From the NCBI GenBank assembly GCA_964399735.1, contig CAYNSO010000001.1, positions 62,001 through 126,000 of the forward strand: a stretch of 64,000 bases of DNA. The letters are read 5' to 3'. Origin of the DNA: Fontivivens sp964399735. Its GTDB lineage: Bacteria; Zhuqueibacterota; Zhuqueibacteria; Residuimicrobiales; Krinioviventaceae. A program made the position numbers and the translations under genes. Shown piece after piece: positions 27,676 through 37,147 of this stretch. The notes below the pieces were generated by a model, which saw only the letters and a program-made list of their open reading frames with translations, was not told the DNA's origin and searched no databases. Each line of letters opens with the position of its first letter. Position 1 is the stretch's first letter.

Positions 27676-28687
27676 ATTTGTTAACCAGGTTTGAGAATAT
27701 TTTATATAATTCCGGCATGTCATTCATAATCGTCGGTTTTACCAGTAGAGATCGAACATTTTGCATGGCCAGGGGAATGTTTTCTTTAAATGCTCTTTTA
27801 CCTTTAACATCGGCAAGATAGGCAAAAGCGGCTAGGGCCTGCATAATGCGAATCCAGCAATATGCATAATAAAAACGCCGGAATTTGCCTGGTTCAACGC
27901 CGGGATAGTTTTTCAGACGCTCCAAATAATAATCAACCATCTGTTCACGGATAGTGTCAGGGATTTCAGCTTTGGCGTCGTATAAAAGCGAAGCCAGGTC
28001 ATACTGGAGCGCTCCGCGGCGGCCGGACTGGTAGTCGATAAACCAGGGTTCGTTATTAACGATCATAATATTGCGGGACTGAAAGTCACGGTACAAAAAA
28101 AAGTCATGCCGGGCTTCAAGTACTGCTTTTAACAAAAATGAGAATTCATTGTTAAGCTTTACATAATTCACCGACAGGTCAAGCTGCTTGCGTAGAAAAC
28201 GGCTGCGAAAATAACTAATATCGTGCCAGATGGCATCCGCGCCAAAGACCGGGTACTGGTAACACAGGGAATAATCCAGAGTGCGTCCGGCTGTGATCTG
28301 GAAATCAGGCAGCCGGTCTAGTACTTTTTTGTAAATTGATATCAGTTCAGCTGTAAATTCGCGATTAGCGGCTCGTGCTTTGCAGATGCGTTCATAGAGC
28401 GTTTCGTCGCCCAGATCCGTTTCCAGGTACACGCCATGCGCTTCGGCCGCGGCAAAAATATCCGGAACCGGCAAACCATAGCTTTTAAAATGCCGGCTAA
28501 AACCGATAAAGGCGCGATTTTCCACCGCTTTGTTGCCAATAATACCAATGACGGATTGCCCGGCGGCAATAAAACGATAAATTTGCCGATCCGAGCCGTC
28601 GCCTTGCAGTTTAAGAACCTGTGACGGTTCGCCGGCAAAGGTTTTTCGATAGAGAGCGAGTAAATAGGGTAATTGTTTATCTGTCAT
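27665..28687 (-). CDS. AmgK-like aminoglycoside-phosphotransferase-family sugar kinase
   Basis: 340 residues of the APH/choline-kinase fold. The catalytic loop is FLYRDFQSRNIM, keeping the general base Asp and metal-binding Asn but with Tyr where His is usual; the DFG-equivalent is FIDYQSGRRG, followed by QYDLASLLYDA. AmgK phosphorylates the anomeric carbon of MurNAc/GlcNAc, and its product is the substrate of MurU, encoded two genes downstream. The order kinase, RapZ-CTD, nucleotidyltransferase with overlapping junctions indicates one salvage operon. Substrate is inferred from context. Confidence 0.8.
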   Translation of the reverse strand: MTDKQLPYLLALYRKTFAGEPSQVLKLQGDGSDRQIYRFIAAGQSVIGIIGNKAVENRAFIGFSRHFKSYGLPVPDIFAAAEAHGVYLETDLGDETLYERICKARAANREFTAELISIYKKVLDRLPDFQITAGRTLDYSLCYQYPVFGADAIWHDISYFRSRFLRKQLDLSVNYVKLNNEFSFLLKAVLEARHDFFLYRDFQSRNIMIVNNEPWFIDYQSGRRGALQYDLASLLYDAKAEIPDTIREQMVDYYLERLKNYPGVEPGKFRRFYYAYCWIRIMQALAAFAYLADVKGKRAFKENIPLAMQNVRSLLVKPTIMNDMPELYKIFSNLVNKYDG

Positions 28688-29005
28688 ATTTATCCAATTG
28701 TTTGAAACAAGTTAGTAAATATTGTTTTGCTTTGCAAAAGGAATCTCTTGATAGTGAGCCATGACGGAATTTTTAATATCCGCAGATTATGCAGATTGAC
28801 ACAGAGCAGGTTTAACAAACACAAACTATGTACCTGGTAAACGATACCTGGTCTTGTGTATGGGATAAACAAGAAATTTTTTCTTAATTTCCATTGTAAA
28901 ATTCTTATATTTTTTTAAATTAATATTTTAGATAACAAACAATATCCATCCTTTAGAAGCATAACTGGAGCGAATTCACAAAATCTTTATCGACTGAGGC
29001 CTGGA
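28688..29005. other. Intergenic region between divergent genes
   Basis: 318 AT-rich bases separate the kinase operon (- strand) and the elaA-like gene (+ strand) and must hold both promoters. A short direct repeat, GCAGATTAT-GCAGATTGA at 28782-28799 followed by CACAGAG, resembles the CAGATT-type tandem repeats found between genes of many environmental bacteria. TACCTGGT occurs twice near 28828-28850. No gene is supported. Confidence 0.4.
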
Positions 29006-29464
29006 ATGACACTAACCTGGACTTGTCTGTCTTTTTCGCAACTGACGCCTGATGATTTGTATACAATACTGGCGGCGCGCCAGGCAGTTTTTGTGGTGGA
29101 GCAGCATTGTCCATTTCCGGAAATCGACGGACTCGATCCGCAGTGCCGGCACCTGCAGGGCTGGTATGATAGCAAGCTGGTTGCCTATTGCCGCATTGTA
29201 CCGCCGGCAGTAAAATTTTCCGTGCCATCGATCGGCCGGGTGCTGACCACGGCCGAGGGGCGCGGCCAGGGGTATGGTATTGCCCTGATGGAGCAGGCGG
29301 TGCGCATTACCGGCGAACTCTATCCTGGCTGCGATATAATGGTTGCCGCACAAACATATCTGGAAAAATTTTATAATCGGTTCGGGTTTTATCGTACCCG
29401 CCACGAATACCTGGAAGACGATATACCGCATATCGATATGGTACGCAAGAATTTATATGGTTAA
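29006..29464 (+). CDS. ElaA-like GNAT N-acetyltransferase
   Basis: 152 residues of the GNAT fold. ElaA hallmarks are LYTILAARQAVFVVEQ near the N-terminus, then the EIDGLDPQCRHLQGW segment. The acetyl-CoA pyrophosphate loop is in GRVLTTAEGRGQGYGIALM, and the C-terminal FYNRFGF follows. ElaA proteins acetylate unidentified amine substrates in the cytoplasm. Its GC content is higher than the flanking intergenic DNA. Single-gene unit. Confidence 0.85.
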   Translation: MTLTWTCLSFSQLTPDDLYTILAARQAVFVVEQHCPFPEIDGLDPQCRHLQGWYDSKLVAYCRIVPPAVKFSVPSIGRVLTTAEGRGQGYGIALMEQAVRITGELYPGCDIMVAAQTYLEKFYNRFGFYRTRHEYLEDDIPHIDMVRKNLYG

Positions 29465-29686
29465 CGATAATGCCGAATTTGTGAATGACTGAACAGGAGG
29501 GAGGCTGAAATAATTCAAGATGGATTTTGATACAATCAAAAAAAGTATATAAAACTTGCAGACTCGCTTATTATCAGAATCTGCTCCTGTCCCATAAAAA
29601 ATAAAATTTTGTCAAATTTTCAAATCTGGTAACAAACAGGAGAGTTAACCATTACAACCGAGTATGATTCTAAAATATCAATTTTA

Positions 29687-29712
29687 TATTTTCAAAAAAT
29701 ATTTTGAAAATA
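29687..29712. repeat. Perfect AT-rich inverted repeat upstream of a glycosyltransferase gene
   Basis: TATTTTCAAAA (29687-29697) and TTTTGAAAATA (29702-29712) are exact inverted copies with a 4-base spacer. The repeat ends 18 bases before the ATG at 29731, so it could be an operator or an mRNA hairpin near the ribosome binding site. No clear Shine-Dalgarno sequence is seen. Confidence 0.5.
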
Positions 29713-29730
29713 CAATAATAAGTATATATT

Positions 29731-30498
29731 ATGTTCATGGAAGAACTATCTATAATAATCATTACGCAGAACGAAGCCGGGCAAATTCGGGAATGCCTTG
29801 AAAGTGTTGCCTGGGCCGATGAAATTATTGTTGTCGACGGCGGCAGTACTGATGATACCGTGGCAATATGTCGGGAATTTAAAACCACGATATATGAAAA
29901 TCCCTGGCCGGGATTCGCTGCACAGAAACAATATGCGCTGGATCGGGCGACCAAATCATGGGTTTTAAGCATTGATTCTGATGAAAGAGTTTCCGAGCCA
30001 TTAAAAATTGAAATTCAAAACCTTATGCAACAGCCGGTACCGGGCATTGCCGGTTATTTCATACCTCGCTTGAGCACATTTCTTGGCAAGCCAATCTATC
30101 ATGGCGGATGGTATCCGGGATATCAATTGCGGTTATTTCAAAAAAATTGTACGACAATTCGTCACACCCATGTTCACGAAGGTTTTATTGTGGACGGGGA
30201 ATGCGGATATCTGAAGAATAATTTGCTGCATTTTACTCATGCAACCATAGATGCAAGCCTGGCGCGAATGAACCGCTATTCCAGTCTCGAAGCCCAGGAT
30301 CGCATCGGGCATGGGCGAATTAACCGGATACATTGGTACGATATTCTGCTACATCCGTTTTCTGCATTTTGTCGTCAGTTTATATCAAAACAGGGCTTTC
30401 GTGACGGCATGCATGGATTTATTCTCGCTTCTGTTACTTCAATGGTAAAATCAGCCTTGTATATGAAACTCTGGGAACTGGAACAAAAAAACAAATAA
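29731..30498 (+). CDS. Family 2 glycosyltransferase (WaaE/KdtX-like)
   Basis: 255 residues. The GT2 nucleotide-sugar site is LSIIIITQNEAG, with VVDGGSTDDT and the metal-binding SIDSDERV; KQYALDRATKSW lies between. The C-terminal half with HGGWYPGYQLRLF and HVHEGF is typical of the WaaE/KdtX group that adds the first glucose to the LPS inner core. A short hydrophobic stretch near the C-terminus may associate with the membrane. A second ATG at 29737 is possible. It stands alone, not in a recognisable LPS cluster. Confidence 0.85.
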   Translation: MFMEELSIIIITQNEAGQIRECLESVAWADEIIVVDGGSTDDTVAICREFKTTIYENPWPGFAAQKQYALDRATKSWVLSIDSDERVSEPLKIEIQNLMQQPVPGIAGYFIPRLSTFLGKPIYHGGWYPGYQLRLFQKNCTTIRHTHVHEGFIVDGECGYLKNNLLHFTHATIDASLARMNRYSSLEAQDRIGHGRINRIHWYDILLHPFSAFCRQFISKQGFRDGMHGFILASVTSMVKSALYMKLWELEQKNK

Positions 30499-31450
30499 TA
30501 CACCACTATTTTATTCTTTTGCAAAATTTTTCAAAACATAGCGGACCGTGCGGACTAGCACCGGTTTTTATCCGTCTTGGATCGCTTTATTGATTTAATA
30601 TTTCCATATTACTATTTTTGTCTATGGATTGTAAAAGAATTCGATTTTATACCGTGTGAACAGGGAAGAAGTATAAAACTGGTATAACCAGCTATGCACA
30701 GCCTGTTTCCGATAAAGACAATGCTTATCGGCTCGTTATTGTTCACTTTGAGCCTGGGTCAGAATTAAGGTGTATGGCTTTATATATTAGTGGAACATGG
30801 TAAAGAAGATGAGATGAATCGTCTAGTTCCAGCGCTGACAACTTGTTTAATGATTGCTTGAAATAATACTTTAAATCAATTTGCAGATAAAGGCCGGATA
30901 ATATATCAAAAATAATTGTGATTTTGAGACATTGAGGCAACATTACCCTGTAGATTATTTTTTTATTTGAAGAGGTATTTTATCCGTTGCGTGTGGCACA
31001 AAGTATCCAATCAGTTGAACTAGATTTTATTATGTACGGTTTTCAGCAAAGAGTATTCAGGCATGGTGTATTCTATTAAATAGTAACATGTAAAATACTT
31101 TCATTTCAAGTAATACTTTACACCAGGTTTTTTATTCTATTATTTTTGTACCAGGATAGACTCAACTAGAACGATATTGCTTTTATAATCGATATCGTTT
31201 GTAAAATCCAGGTCTGGAATTTTAAAATTGAGCAAATTGTTCGAATCCATAAATTTAATCTGCAAAATTAAAATAAAGTGGTATAATAAAATTGCACTTG
31301 ATAGTGTATTTTTATGTGTTACAGATTTGTAAACCAGATTAATATTTTGTGTTGTAAAAGTGAGGTAAAATCTGTAAATTTTATTATATGCGTCAAGTTT
31401 AAAAATGCAATTTGCAAACCGACAATCCAATAATGTAGAGTAATCAACTT
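30499..31450. other. Long gene-poor AT-rich stretch
   Basis: About 950 bases with no convincing gene. On the + strand, 30557-30797 is an open frame of about 80 codons with no usable start; it reads into a segment like AYRLVIVHFEPGSEL before a TAA. A second open stretch (EDEMNRLVPALTT) follows in another frame. This could be a decayed gene or chance. A 96-codon antisense frame at 31140-31430 is Ile/Lys/Asn-rich, as expected for chance in AT-rich DNA. The last 100 bases should hold the promoter of the TPR gene. Confidence 0.4.
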
Positions 31451-32887
31451 ATGACAAGTCCAAATGCCAATCCGGCTCAGGAAGTAAAAAATAAATGTAT
31501 ATCTTTAGATATCAATATTGCCGATTTTTTAAATGAATATAAAGAATTACAGCTATTATCGGGCGATGAACAAACGAGTTCGCTGATAGAGTTGCTGAAA
31601 GGCCGTTTTCAGGGTTCGGAAGAACTGCTGGAAGTAAATGTAGGGGACAAGTTAGCCCATTTAGATTGGCATTACACGAAAAATATTCCAGAAGCCGAAG
31701 AGTTGAATCAACAAGCGTTAAAGCATATACGCGACAAGCAGTTTAACGAGGCTTTGCAGTGTTGGGCAAGCGCTATTGAAATTAACCCCATTGATCCGGA
31801 TTATCATTATAATCTTGGTTTGGCGTTCATTGGCGTACAAAAGAACGAAGAAGGAATTAATTGTTGTCTGGAAGCATTACGGATTTGTCCGGTATATTAC
31901 CGTTCCTGTTTTGTATTGGGCAGTATTTATACAAAAATGCGTCAGTATGACAAGGCGCAGGATTTTATACGAACTGGATTGTTACTGAACAACAGCAATG
32001 TCCAGGGCTGGGTTAATCTGGGTGCGTTGTACAGCATTTTACGTAATTTTGACGAAGCGATTCGCTGTTTTGACCGGGCAATAGAACGTTCGCCCAAAGA
32101 GATCAAAGCTTATCTTGGTATGGGAAAAATTTACCAGAGTAAAAAAGATTACGAAAGCGCTGAGCGATATTATAATGTTGTTATAAAGCTCGATTCCGAG
32201 GGTAATTTTGGAAAAATGGCTCGGCAACTGCTGGCAAGTCTTGATTTTACTGAAAAAGCTTCGCCGATAGCGATGGAGCATGCGGTTAAACCGGAAGATA
32301 CTGACGAAGAACAAATTCCCGAATATGTCAACACTTTATATGCTGAAGGTTATCAACATTTTATAGACGGGAATTACGATAAAGCCATTGACGCCTACCA
32401 GGAATATCTCAAATACAATAAAAATGATGCGGATGTTTGGGCATCGCTGGCATCCAGTCAGGCACGTAACGGCAACCTGGAAGATGCTGTGAGTTCCATC
32501 ACCAATGCGTTGTCCTTTGAAACTGAAAATAATGCTATATTCTACAAGCAAGCGGCAATTATTTATGATCACCTGGAACGATATAACGAAGCCGGCGATG
32601 CAGCACGTCATGCTGTTGAACTGGGTAAACAGGACAGTATTATTCTGACTTTGATCGGTAAAAGTTTTATTTTTCAGGATAAATGGAATGAAGGTTTGAA
32701 TTATCTTGAAGACGCCGTAAAATTGAACCCTAATAATTTAACCGCGCGATACCACCTGGGGATAACATTAAAAAAGCTGGGACAAAATGACAAAGCGATG
32801 GAAAATTTTGAAGAGATCATCTGGTCAAAATTCAAATCGCCATTAAAAAACAAAGCCCGTGAAGCGATGCAAGAGTTGACCGGATAA
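31451..32887 (+). CDS. TPR-repeat protein
   Basis: 478 residues. After a helical N-terminus of about 85 residues it is a chain of roughly nine tetratricopeptide-like repeats (for example the FNEALQCWASAIEINPIDP and YDKAIDAYQEYLKYNKND segments), interrupted by an acidic linker near residue 280. No signal peptide is evident, so it is probably a cytoplasmic scaffold. The final repeats include a YHLGITLKKLGQNDKAMENF-like segment. No catalytic domain is attached and the partner is unknown. It converges with leuS. Confidence 0.85.
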   Translation: MTSPNANPAQEVKNKCISLDINIADFLNEYKELQLLSGDEQTSSLIELLKGRFQGSEELLEVNVGDKLAHLDWHYTKNIPEAEELNQQALKHIRDKQFNEALQCWASAIEINPIDPDYHYNLGLAFIGVQKNEEGINCCLEALRICPVYYRSCFVLGSIYTKMRQYDKAQDFIRTGLLLNNSNVQGWVNLGALYSILRNFDEAIRCFDRAIERSPKEIKAYLGMGKIYQSKKDYESAERYYNVVIKLDSEGNFGKMARQLLASLDFTEKASPIAMEHAVKPEDTDEEQIPEYVNTLYAEGYQHFIDGNYDKAIDAYQEYLKYNKNDADVWASLASSQARNGNLEDAVSSITNALSFETENNAIFYKQAAIIYDHLERYNEAGDAARHAVELGKQDSIILTLIGKSFIFQDKWNEGLNYLEDAVKLNPNNLTARYHLGITLKKLGQNDKAMENFEEIIWSKFKSPLKNKAREAMQELTG

Positions 32888-33089
32888 TAAATTGTAACAA
32901 CATAAAAAACAATAAAATAGCAAATCCGGCAATTGCCTGTGAACCTGATAAATATACCTGATTTGTGCATAATATTAGTTATGTTAACTTGAAAGAACAT
33001 AACCTCCATCAGGTGATTATTGATCTCTATAGACAGTATAATTCATAATTAATTTATTTATCCCTTGTTTGTTGTCATTAGTCGTTAGA

Positions 33090-33138
33090 AAAAAAATAAA
33101 AAAAGCGGAATAATCTTTATTGTAATTATCCCGCTTTT
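33090..33138 (-). terminator. Rho-independent terminator after leuS (possibly bidirectional)
   Basis: AAAAGCGGAATAAT (33101-33114) pairs with ATTATCCCGCTTTT (33125-33138) with one mismatch. On the - strand it is followed by a long T-rich tract (A-rich 33090-33100 on +). It lies 22 bases beyond the leuS stop and could also stop the TPR gene's transcript from the other side. Confidence 0.85.
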
Positions 33139-33159
33139 AGTATTGATTTTGTTTATATT

Positions 33160-35619
33160 TTATTTAATAACCAATACTACCAGCTTTTTTTGAATAATAA
33201 ATTGTTTTACGATGGTTTTGTTTTCAATATATGGACGAGCTTTATCATCATTAAAAGCCATTTTGAATATTTCTTCATCACTGGCATTGGCCGGCGCGGT
33301 TATTTGCGCGCGGATTTTGCCGTTGATCTGCACGCCCAGATTTATTGTGTCCAGTACCAGCATGTTTTCATCATATCCCGGCCAGTCGGCATTGAAAATA
33401 CTGTATGGTTGGCCAAGCTGTTCCCATAATTCTTCCGCCAGGTGCGGTGTAAATGGCGCAATGAGCCTCACCAGAGTATATAAAACATCAGATAACAATG
33501 CTTTACATTGTTTTTCCGGCGACGTGTCCTGAATATATAAGTAGATCTGGTTAACAAACTCCATAATCCGGCTGATGGCGGTATTAAAATGGAATCGTTC
33601 CAGGTCCTGGGTGGCATGTTTTACAGCATAATGCATTTGCCGTATTACCGGCATGATTGCATCATCAATTTCATCCTTAAGCGGTTTATTTTCAATGGTT
33701 TGCTCAAATAGACGTATTACCCTTTTCACAAACCGATGTATACCGACAATCCCTTCATCGCTCCAATCACCACCATCTTCATACGCGCCCATGAACATCA
33801 TATACATGCGGAAAGTATCGGATCCATATTCATTAACAAATTTATCCGGGTTGACGACATTTCCGCGTGACTTGGACATTTTTGCGCCGTTATTCGTGAT
33901 AGTACCCTGGTGAACCAGGCGTTTAAACGGTTCGTCAAAATTGATCAGGCCGAAATCATGCAGCGCTTTGGTGAAAAATCGCGCATATAACAGGTGCATT
34001 ACAGCATGCTCTGCCCCGCCCACGTATTGATCCACCGGCAGCCAGGCATTGACCATATCTGTATTGAAAGCTTTATCACCTAAATGCGGATTTGGATAGC
34101 GTAGAAAATACCATGAAGAACAGACAAACGTATCCATGGTATCCACTTCACGGGTTGCCGGCTTGCCACATTTGGGACATGTTGTATTGACAAAGTCCGG
34201 ATTGGTAACCAGCGGTGATTTACCCCGGCCCGTGAAATCAACTTTTTCTGGCAATAGTACGGGCAAATCCTTTTCGGGGACCGGCACTTCTCCACAATCG
34301 GGACAATAAATGATCGGTATTGGAGCGCCCCAGTATCGCTGCCGGGAAATGAGCCAATCCCGAAGTTTATAAGTTATTTTAGCATCGCCCATGTTGTGCT
34401 GCTTCAACCAGTCAATAATTGCCTGTTTACCTGCGACGGATTCAATCCCGTTGAACTGGCCGGAATTGACCATAATACCGGGATTTATGTATGCTTCTTC
34501 AAGTTTTTCTTTACATGGTTGGCCGGTTTTACTTATCACTTCACGAATTGGTAAATTATAACGGTGGGCAAATTGAAAATCTCGTTCATCGTGTGCCGGA
34601 ACAGCCATCACCGCACCGGTACCATAAGAATATAATACATAATCCGCTATCCAGATCGGTACTTTTTCATTATTGAGTGGATTAATGCAGTAACTTCCCG
34701 TAAATACACCGGTCTTTTCCCGCTCGGTAGACAAGCGCTCAATTTCACGGGCTTTGCGGGTTTGCAGAATGTAATCATTAATTACCGGTTGATTTTCAGG
34801 TGTAGTCAGTTTACCGACCAGCGGGTGCTCCGGGGCTAACACCATATAGGTAACGCCAAATACCGTATCGGGGCGGGTAGTAAAAATTTCAATGGTGTCA
34901 TTGGAATCCTGCACCGGGAATTTAACAAGCGCGCCAATACTTTTCCCGATCCAGTTTTTTTGCATAGCAATAGTTTTTTCGGGCCATTCTATTTGTTTAT
35001 GACCTTCCAGCAAGCGTTCAGCATAATCTGTGATCTTGAAAAACCACTGTTCCAAATCTTTCATTACAACTTCATTGTCGCAGCGTTCGCAATGCCCTTC
35101 TATCACCTGCTCGTTAGCTAAAACTGTTTGACAGTCCGGACACCAGTTCACCGAGGCTTTTTTGCGATAGGCGAGATTATTTTTATATAGTTGCAGAAAC
35201 AGCCATTGCGTCCATCTGTAATATTCGGGCGAACTGGTGTTGATCTCTTTTTCCCAATCGTACATGGCGCCCATAGCCTTTAACTGACCGCGAATGAACT
35301 TTATATTATTTTCCGTACTAACCGCCGGGTGGACGCCGGCTTTGATTGCAAAATTTTCCGCTGGCAGACCAAAGGCGTCGTAGCCCATTGGTTCAAAAAC
35401 ATTGTAACCCTGCATTCGTTTAAAACGCGCCCAGGTATCCGTAGGTCCGTAATTATACCAGTGCCCGATATGTAGTTTATCTCCGCTTGGGTATAAAAAC
35501 ATCACCAGGCAATATAGTTTTTTCTTAATATTTGCAAGATCGATATTGTGTAATCGAGTTTCTTCCCACTTTTTTTGCCACTTTTTCTCTAGTTCTGTAA
35601 AATCGTATGTTCCGGCCAT
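33160..35619 (-). CDS. leuS: Leucyl-tRNA synthetase
   Basis: Class I aminoacyl-tRNA synthetase, 819 residues, charging tRNA-Leu. The HIGH motif is in GDKLHIGHWYNYGP, the KMSKS motif in GAKMSKSRGNV. Zinc-type cysteines (CPDCQTVLANEQVIEGHCERC) lie in the N-terminal part, and a CP1 editing region with a TTRPDTVFG motif is present. A second zinc-ribbon-like CPDCGEVP segment lies before the catalytic KMSKS domain. The length is slightly short of the usual 860 for bacteria, but all core motifs are intact. The ATG follows a GGAATG-type ribosome binding site. Confidence 0.97.
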   Translation of the reverse strand: MAGTYDFTELEKKWQKKWEETRLHNIDLANIKKKLYCLVMFLYPSGDKLHIGHWYNYGPTDTWARFKRMQGYNVFEPMGYDAFGLPAENFAIKAGVHPAVSTENNIKFIRGQLKAMGAMYDWEKEINTSSPEYYRWTQWLFLQLYKNNLAYRKKASVNWCPDCQTVLANEQVIEGHCERCDNEVVMKDLEQWFFKITDYAERLLEGHKQIEWPEKTIAMQKNWIGKSIGALVKFPVQDSNDTIEIFTTRPDTVFGVTYMVLAPEHPLVGKLTTPENQPVINDYILQTRKAREIERLSTEREKTGVFTGSYCINPLNNEKVPIWIADYVLYSYGTGAVMAVPAHDERDFQFAHRYNLPIREVISKTGQPCKEKLEEAYINPGIMVNSGQFNGIESVAGKQAIIDWLKQHNMGDAKITYKLRDWLISRQRYWGAPIPIIYCPDCGEVPVPEKDLPVLLPEKVDFTGRGKSPLVTNPDFVNTTCPKCGKPATREVDTMDTFVCSSWYFLRYPNPHLGDKAFNTDMVNAWLPVDQYVGGAEHAVMHLLYARFFTKALHDFGLINFDEPFKRLVHQGTITNNGAKMSKSRGNVVNPDKFVNEYGSDTFRMYMMFMGAYEDGGDWSDEGIVGIHRFVKRVIRLFEQTIENKPLKDEIDDAIMPVIRQMHYAVKHATQDLERFHFNTAISRIMEFVNQIYLYIQDTSPEKQCKALLSDVLYTLVRLIAPFTPHLAEELWEQLGQPYSIFNADWPGYDENMLVLDTINLGVQINGKIRAQITAPANASDEEIFKMAFNDDKARPYIENKTIVKQFIIQKKLVVLVIK

Positions 35620-35758
35620 GATACATTCCTGCTGATTAACTGATAATAAAAGAAGAGTTCCATAATAATTTTTTTAAATTTAACATTATTTTATCAATTT
35701 TCAAATTATTAATTCCCTTGTATTGAAGAAAAATTGCGCCAGGATTTGATAGCAATAA

Positions 35759-35792
35759 ATAAAAAAAGCCTGATAATACTATTATCAGGCTT
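35759..35792 (-). terminator. Rho-independent terminator after tRNA-Pro
   Basis: Perfect 12-bp stem AAGCCTGATAAT (35766-35777)/ATTATCAGGCTT (35781-35792) with a 3-base loop, followed on the - strand by a T run. It starts 4 bases after the tRNA 3' end. Confidence 0.9.
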
Positions 35793-35794
35793 GG

Positions 35795-35870
<76 letters not shown>

Positions 35871-35879
35871 TAAAGAGGG

Positions 35880-36377
35880 TTAAAATATTTCAAAAATCCC
35901 TAAACTTATTAATGTAACAATTGTTGCGGACATAAGCAAGCCAAAAATTGCAGCAATTACAGATTTCCAAAATTTTAATCCAAAAATATATGCCGCCAGT
36001 GTGCCGGTCCATGCCCCGGTAACCGGTAAAGGTATGCCGATAAAGATGACCAATCCCCAGAATTCATATTTTTCTATTAATTTACCCTTACGTCGGGTGC
36101 GGGCAAATAACCATTCAAAAAAGCGGTTAAAAACCGGATAAGGATAAAGCCATTTATATATTTTATCAAAAAACAGCAACAAGGGTATGACTGGAATAAA
36201 ATTACCGATAATGGAAAAGAAAACCGCAGTAGCAACCGGCAAACCACCACCAATCGGAGGCTGAGCCAGCGCCCAGGGAATTGCGCCGCGCAGTTCAATA
36301 ATTGGCAATGTGGATATAATTATTGTAACTATTTCCTTTGGTAGTGATGATAAAAATGAGGTTATGTGCTCAGTCAT
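35880..36377 (-). CDS. Small multidrug-export-type membrane protein (COG2426)
   Basis: 165-residue integral membrane protein with about four hydrophobic helices. The N-terminal segment ISTLPIIELRGAIPWAL is the hallmark of the family labelled putative small multidrug export protein. The family's transport activity is not well established. A conserved amphipathic middle part (KWLYPYPVFNRFFEWLF) and a GIPLPVTGAWTGTLAAYIFG segment follow. GGAG lies 6 bases before the ATG. It sits between the tRNA and a glycosyltransferase. Confidence 0.82.
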   Translation of the reverse strand: MTEHITSFLSSLPKEIVTIIISTLPIIELRGAIPWALAQPPIGGGLPVATAVFFSIIGNFIPVIPLLLFFDKIYKWLYPYPVFNRFFEWLFARTRRKGKLIEKYEFWGLVIFIGIPLPVTGAWTGTLAAYIFGLKFWKSVIAAIFGLLMSATIVTLISLGIFEIF

Positions 36378-36403
36378 TGATACTCCATAAAAGTAAAGCG
36401 GTT

Positions 36404-37090
36404 TTAATTCCAGAAAAAACTTTTTATTACTAGTATAATGAATTTTACAGTGTCTTTGACAAGGTGGATAGAACTGGATTCGCTACCATAGCTGGTTTCA
36501 ACAGGAATTTCATGAAAGCGGCATTTTTGTTTGCCAAGACGCAGAATCATTTCCGATTCAAATTGAAATCCGGTTTCCTGATAAATATCAGGTTCGAGAC
36601 ATTTAAGCCGAACAGCACGAAAGCCACACTGACTATCGCGAATTCGCTGCATACCTGAACACAGAGAAAGAATTGTTGAGGTGATCCCGTTACTCAGTAT
36701 CCGGTGAACCGGCATTTTTGCCCCCCGGTTTTGCCGATTGCCTAAAATCAAATCGGCCTTGTCGTCCTGAATTGCTAAAAGAAAGTCATTTATTTGACCG
36801 GTATGATGCTGGCCGTCTCCATCCATTGTAATAATCCAGCGATATTGGTTTTTTTTAGCATAACGAATTGCAGAAAGCAATGCAGCTCCCTTGCCATGAT
36901 TTTTACTGTGTGCTAACACACGCACCGGCAGCCGGGAAATGATTGCTGACGTGTTATCCGTTGAACCATCATTCACAATCAGAATATTTTCAAGCTTGAC
37001 GACCTGGCATACTCCGGCAAGCAATTCTTCTATAAAGCGTTCTTCATTATATACCGGAATAACTAACAAAACCGGACTCGTTGAGGCCAT
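36404..37090 (-). CDS. DPM1-like family 2 glycosyltransferase
   Basis: 228 residues of the GT2 fold. It has LLVIPVYNEERFIEELL, VNDGSTDNT, GKGAALLSA and the catalytic MDGDGQHHTGQI, in the order seen in dolichol/undecaprenyl-phosphate mannosyl or glucosyl transferases. No C-terminal membrane helices are attached, unlike the full-length polyprenyl-phosphate type. It probably transfers a sugar to a lipid carrier at the inner membrane face. The COG2426 gene lies 26 bases downstream, so the two may be co-transcribed. Confidence 0.85.
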   Translation of the reverse strand: MASTSPVLLVIPVYNEERFIEELLAGVCQVVKLENILIVNDGSTDNTSAIISRLPVRVLAHSKNHGKGAALLSAIRYAKKNQYRWIITMDGDGQHHTGQINDFLLAIQDDKADLILGNRQNRGAKMPVHRILSNGITSTILSLCSGMQRIRDSQCGFRAVRLKCLEPDIYQETGFQFESEMILRLGKQKCRFHEIPVETSYGSESSSIHLVKDTVKFIILVIKSFFWN

Positions 37091-37147
37091 ATTAATCCAT
37101 TATAAAGAACAAGCGGATATCTATTATATAAAACCGGATTGATGAAA

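Noticed and set aside
27154..27684. 176-codon + strand frame
   Set aside because: Covers two real - strand genes (RapZ-CTD and MurU-like) with clear family motifs.
31140..31430. 96-codon - strand frame in the AT-rich gap
   Set aside because: Ile/Lys/Asn-rich composition expected by chance; no good ribosome binding site or recognisable family.
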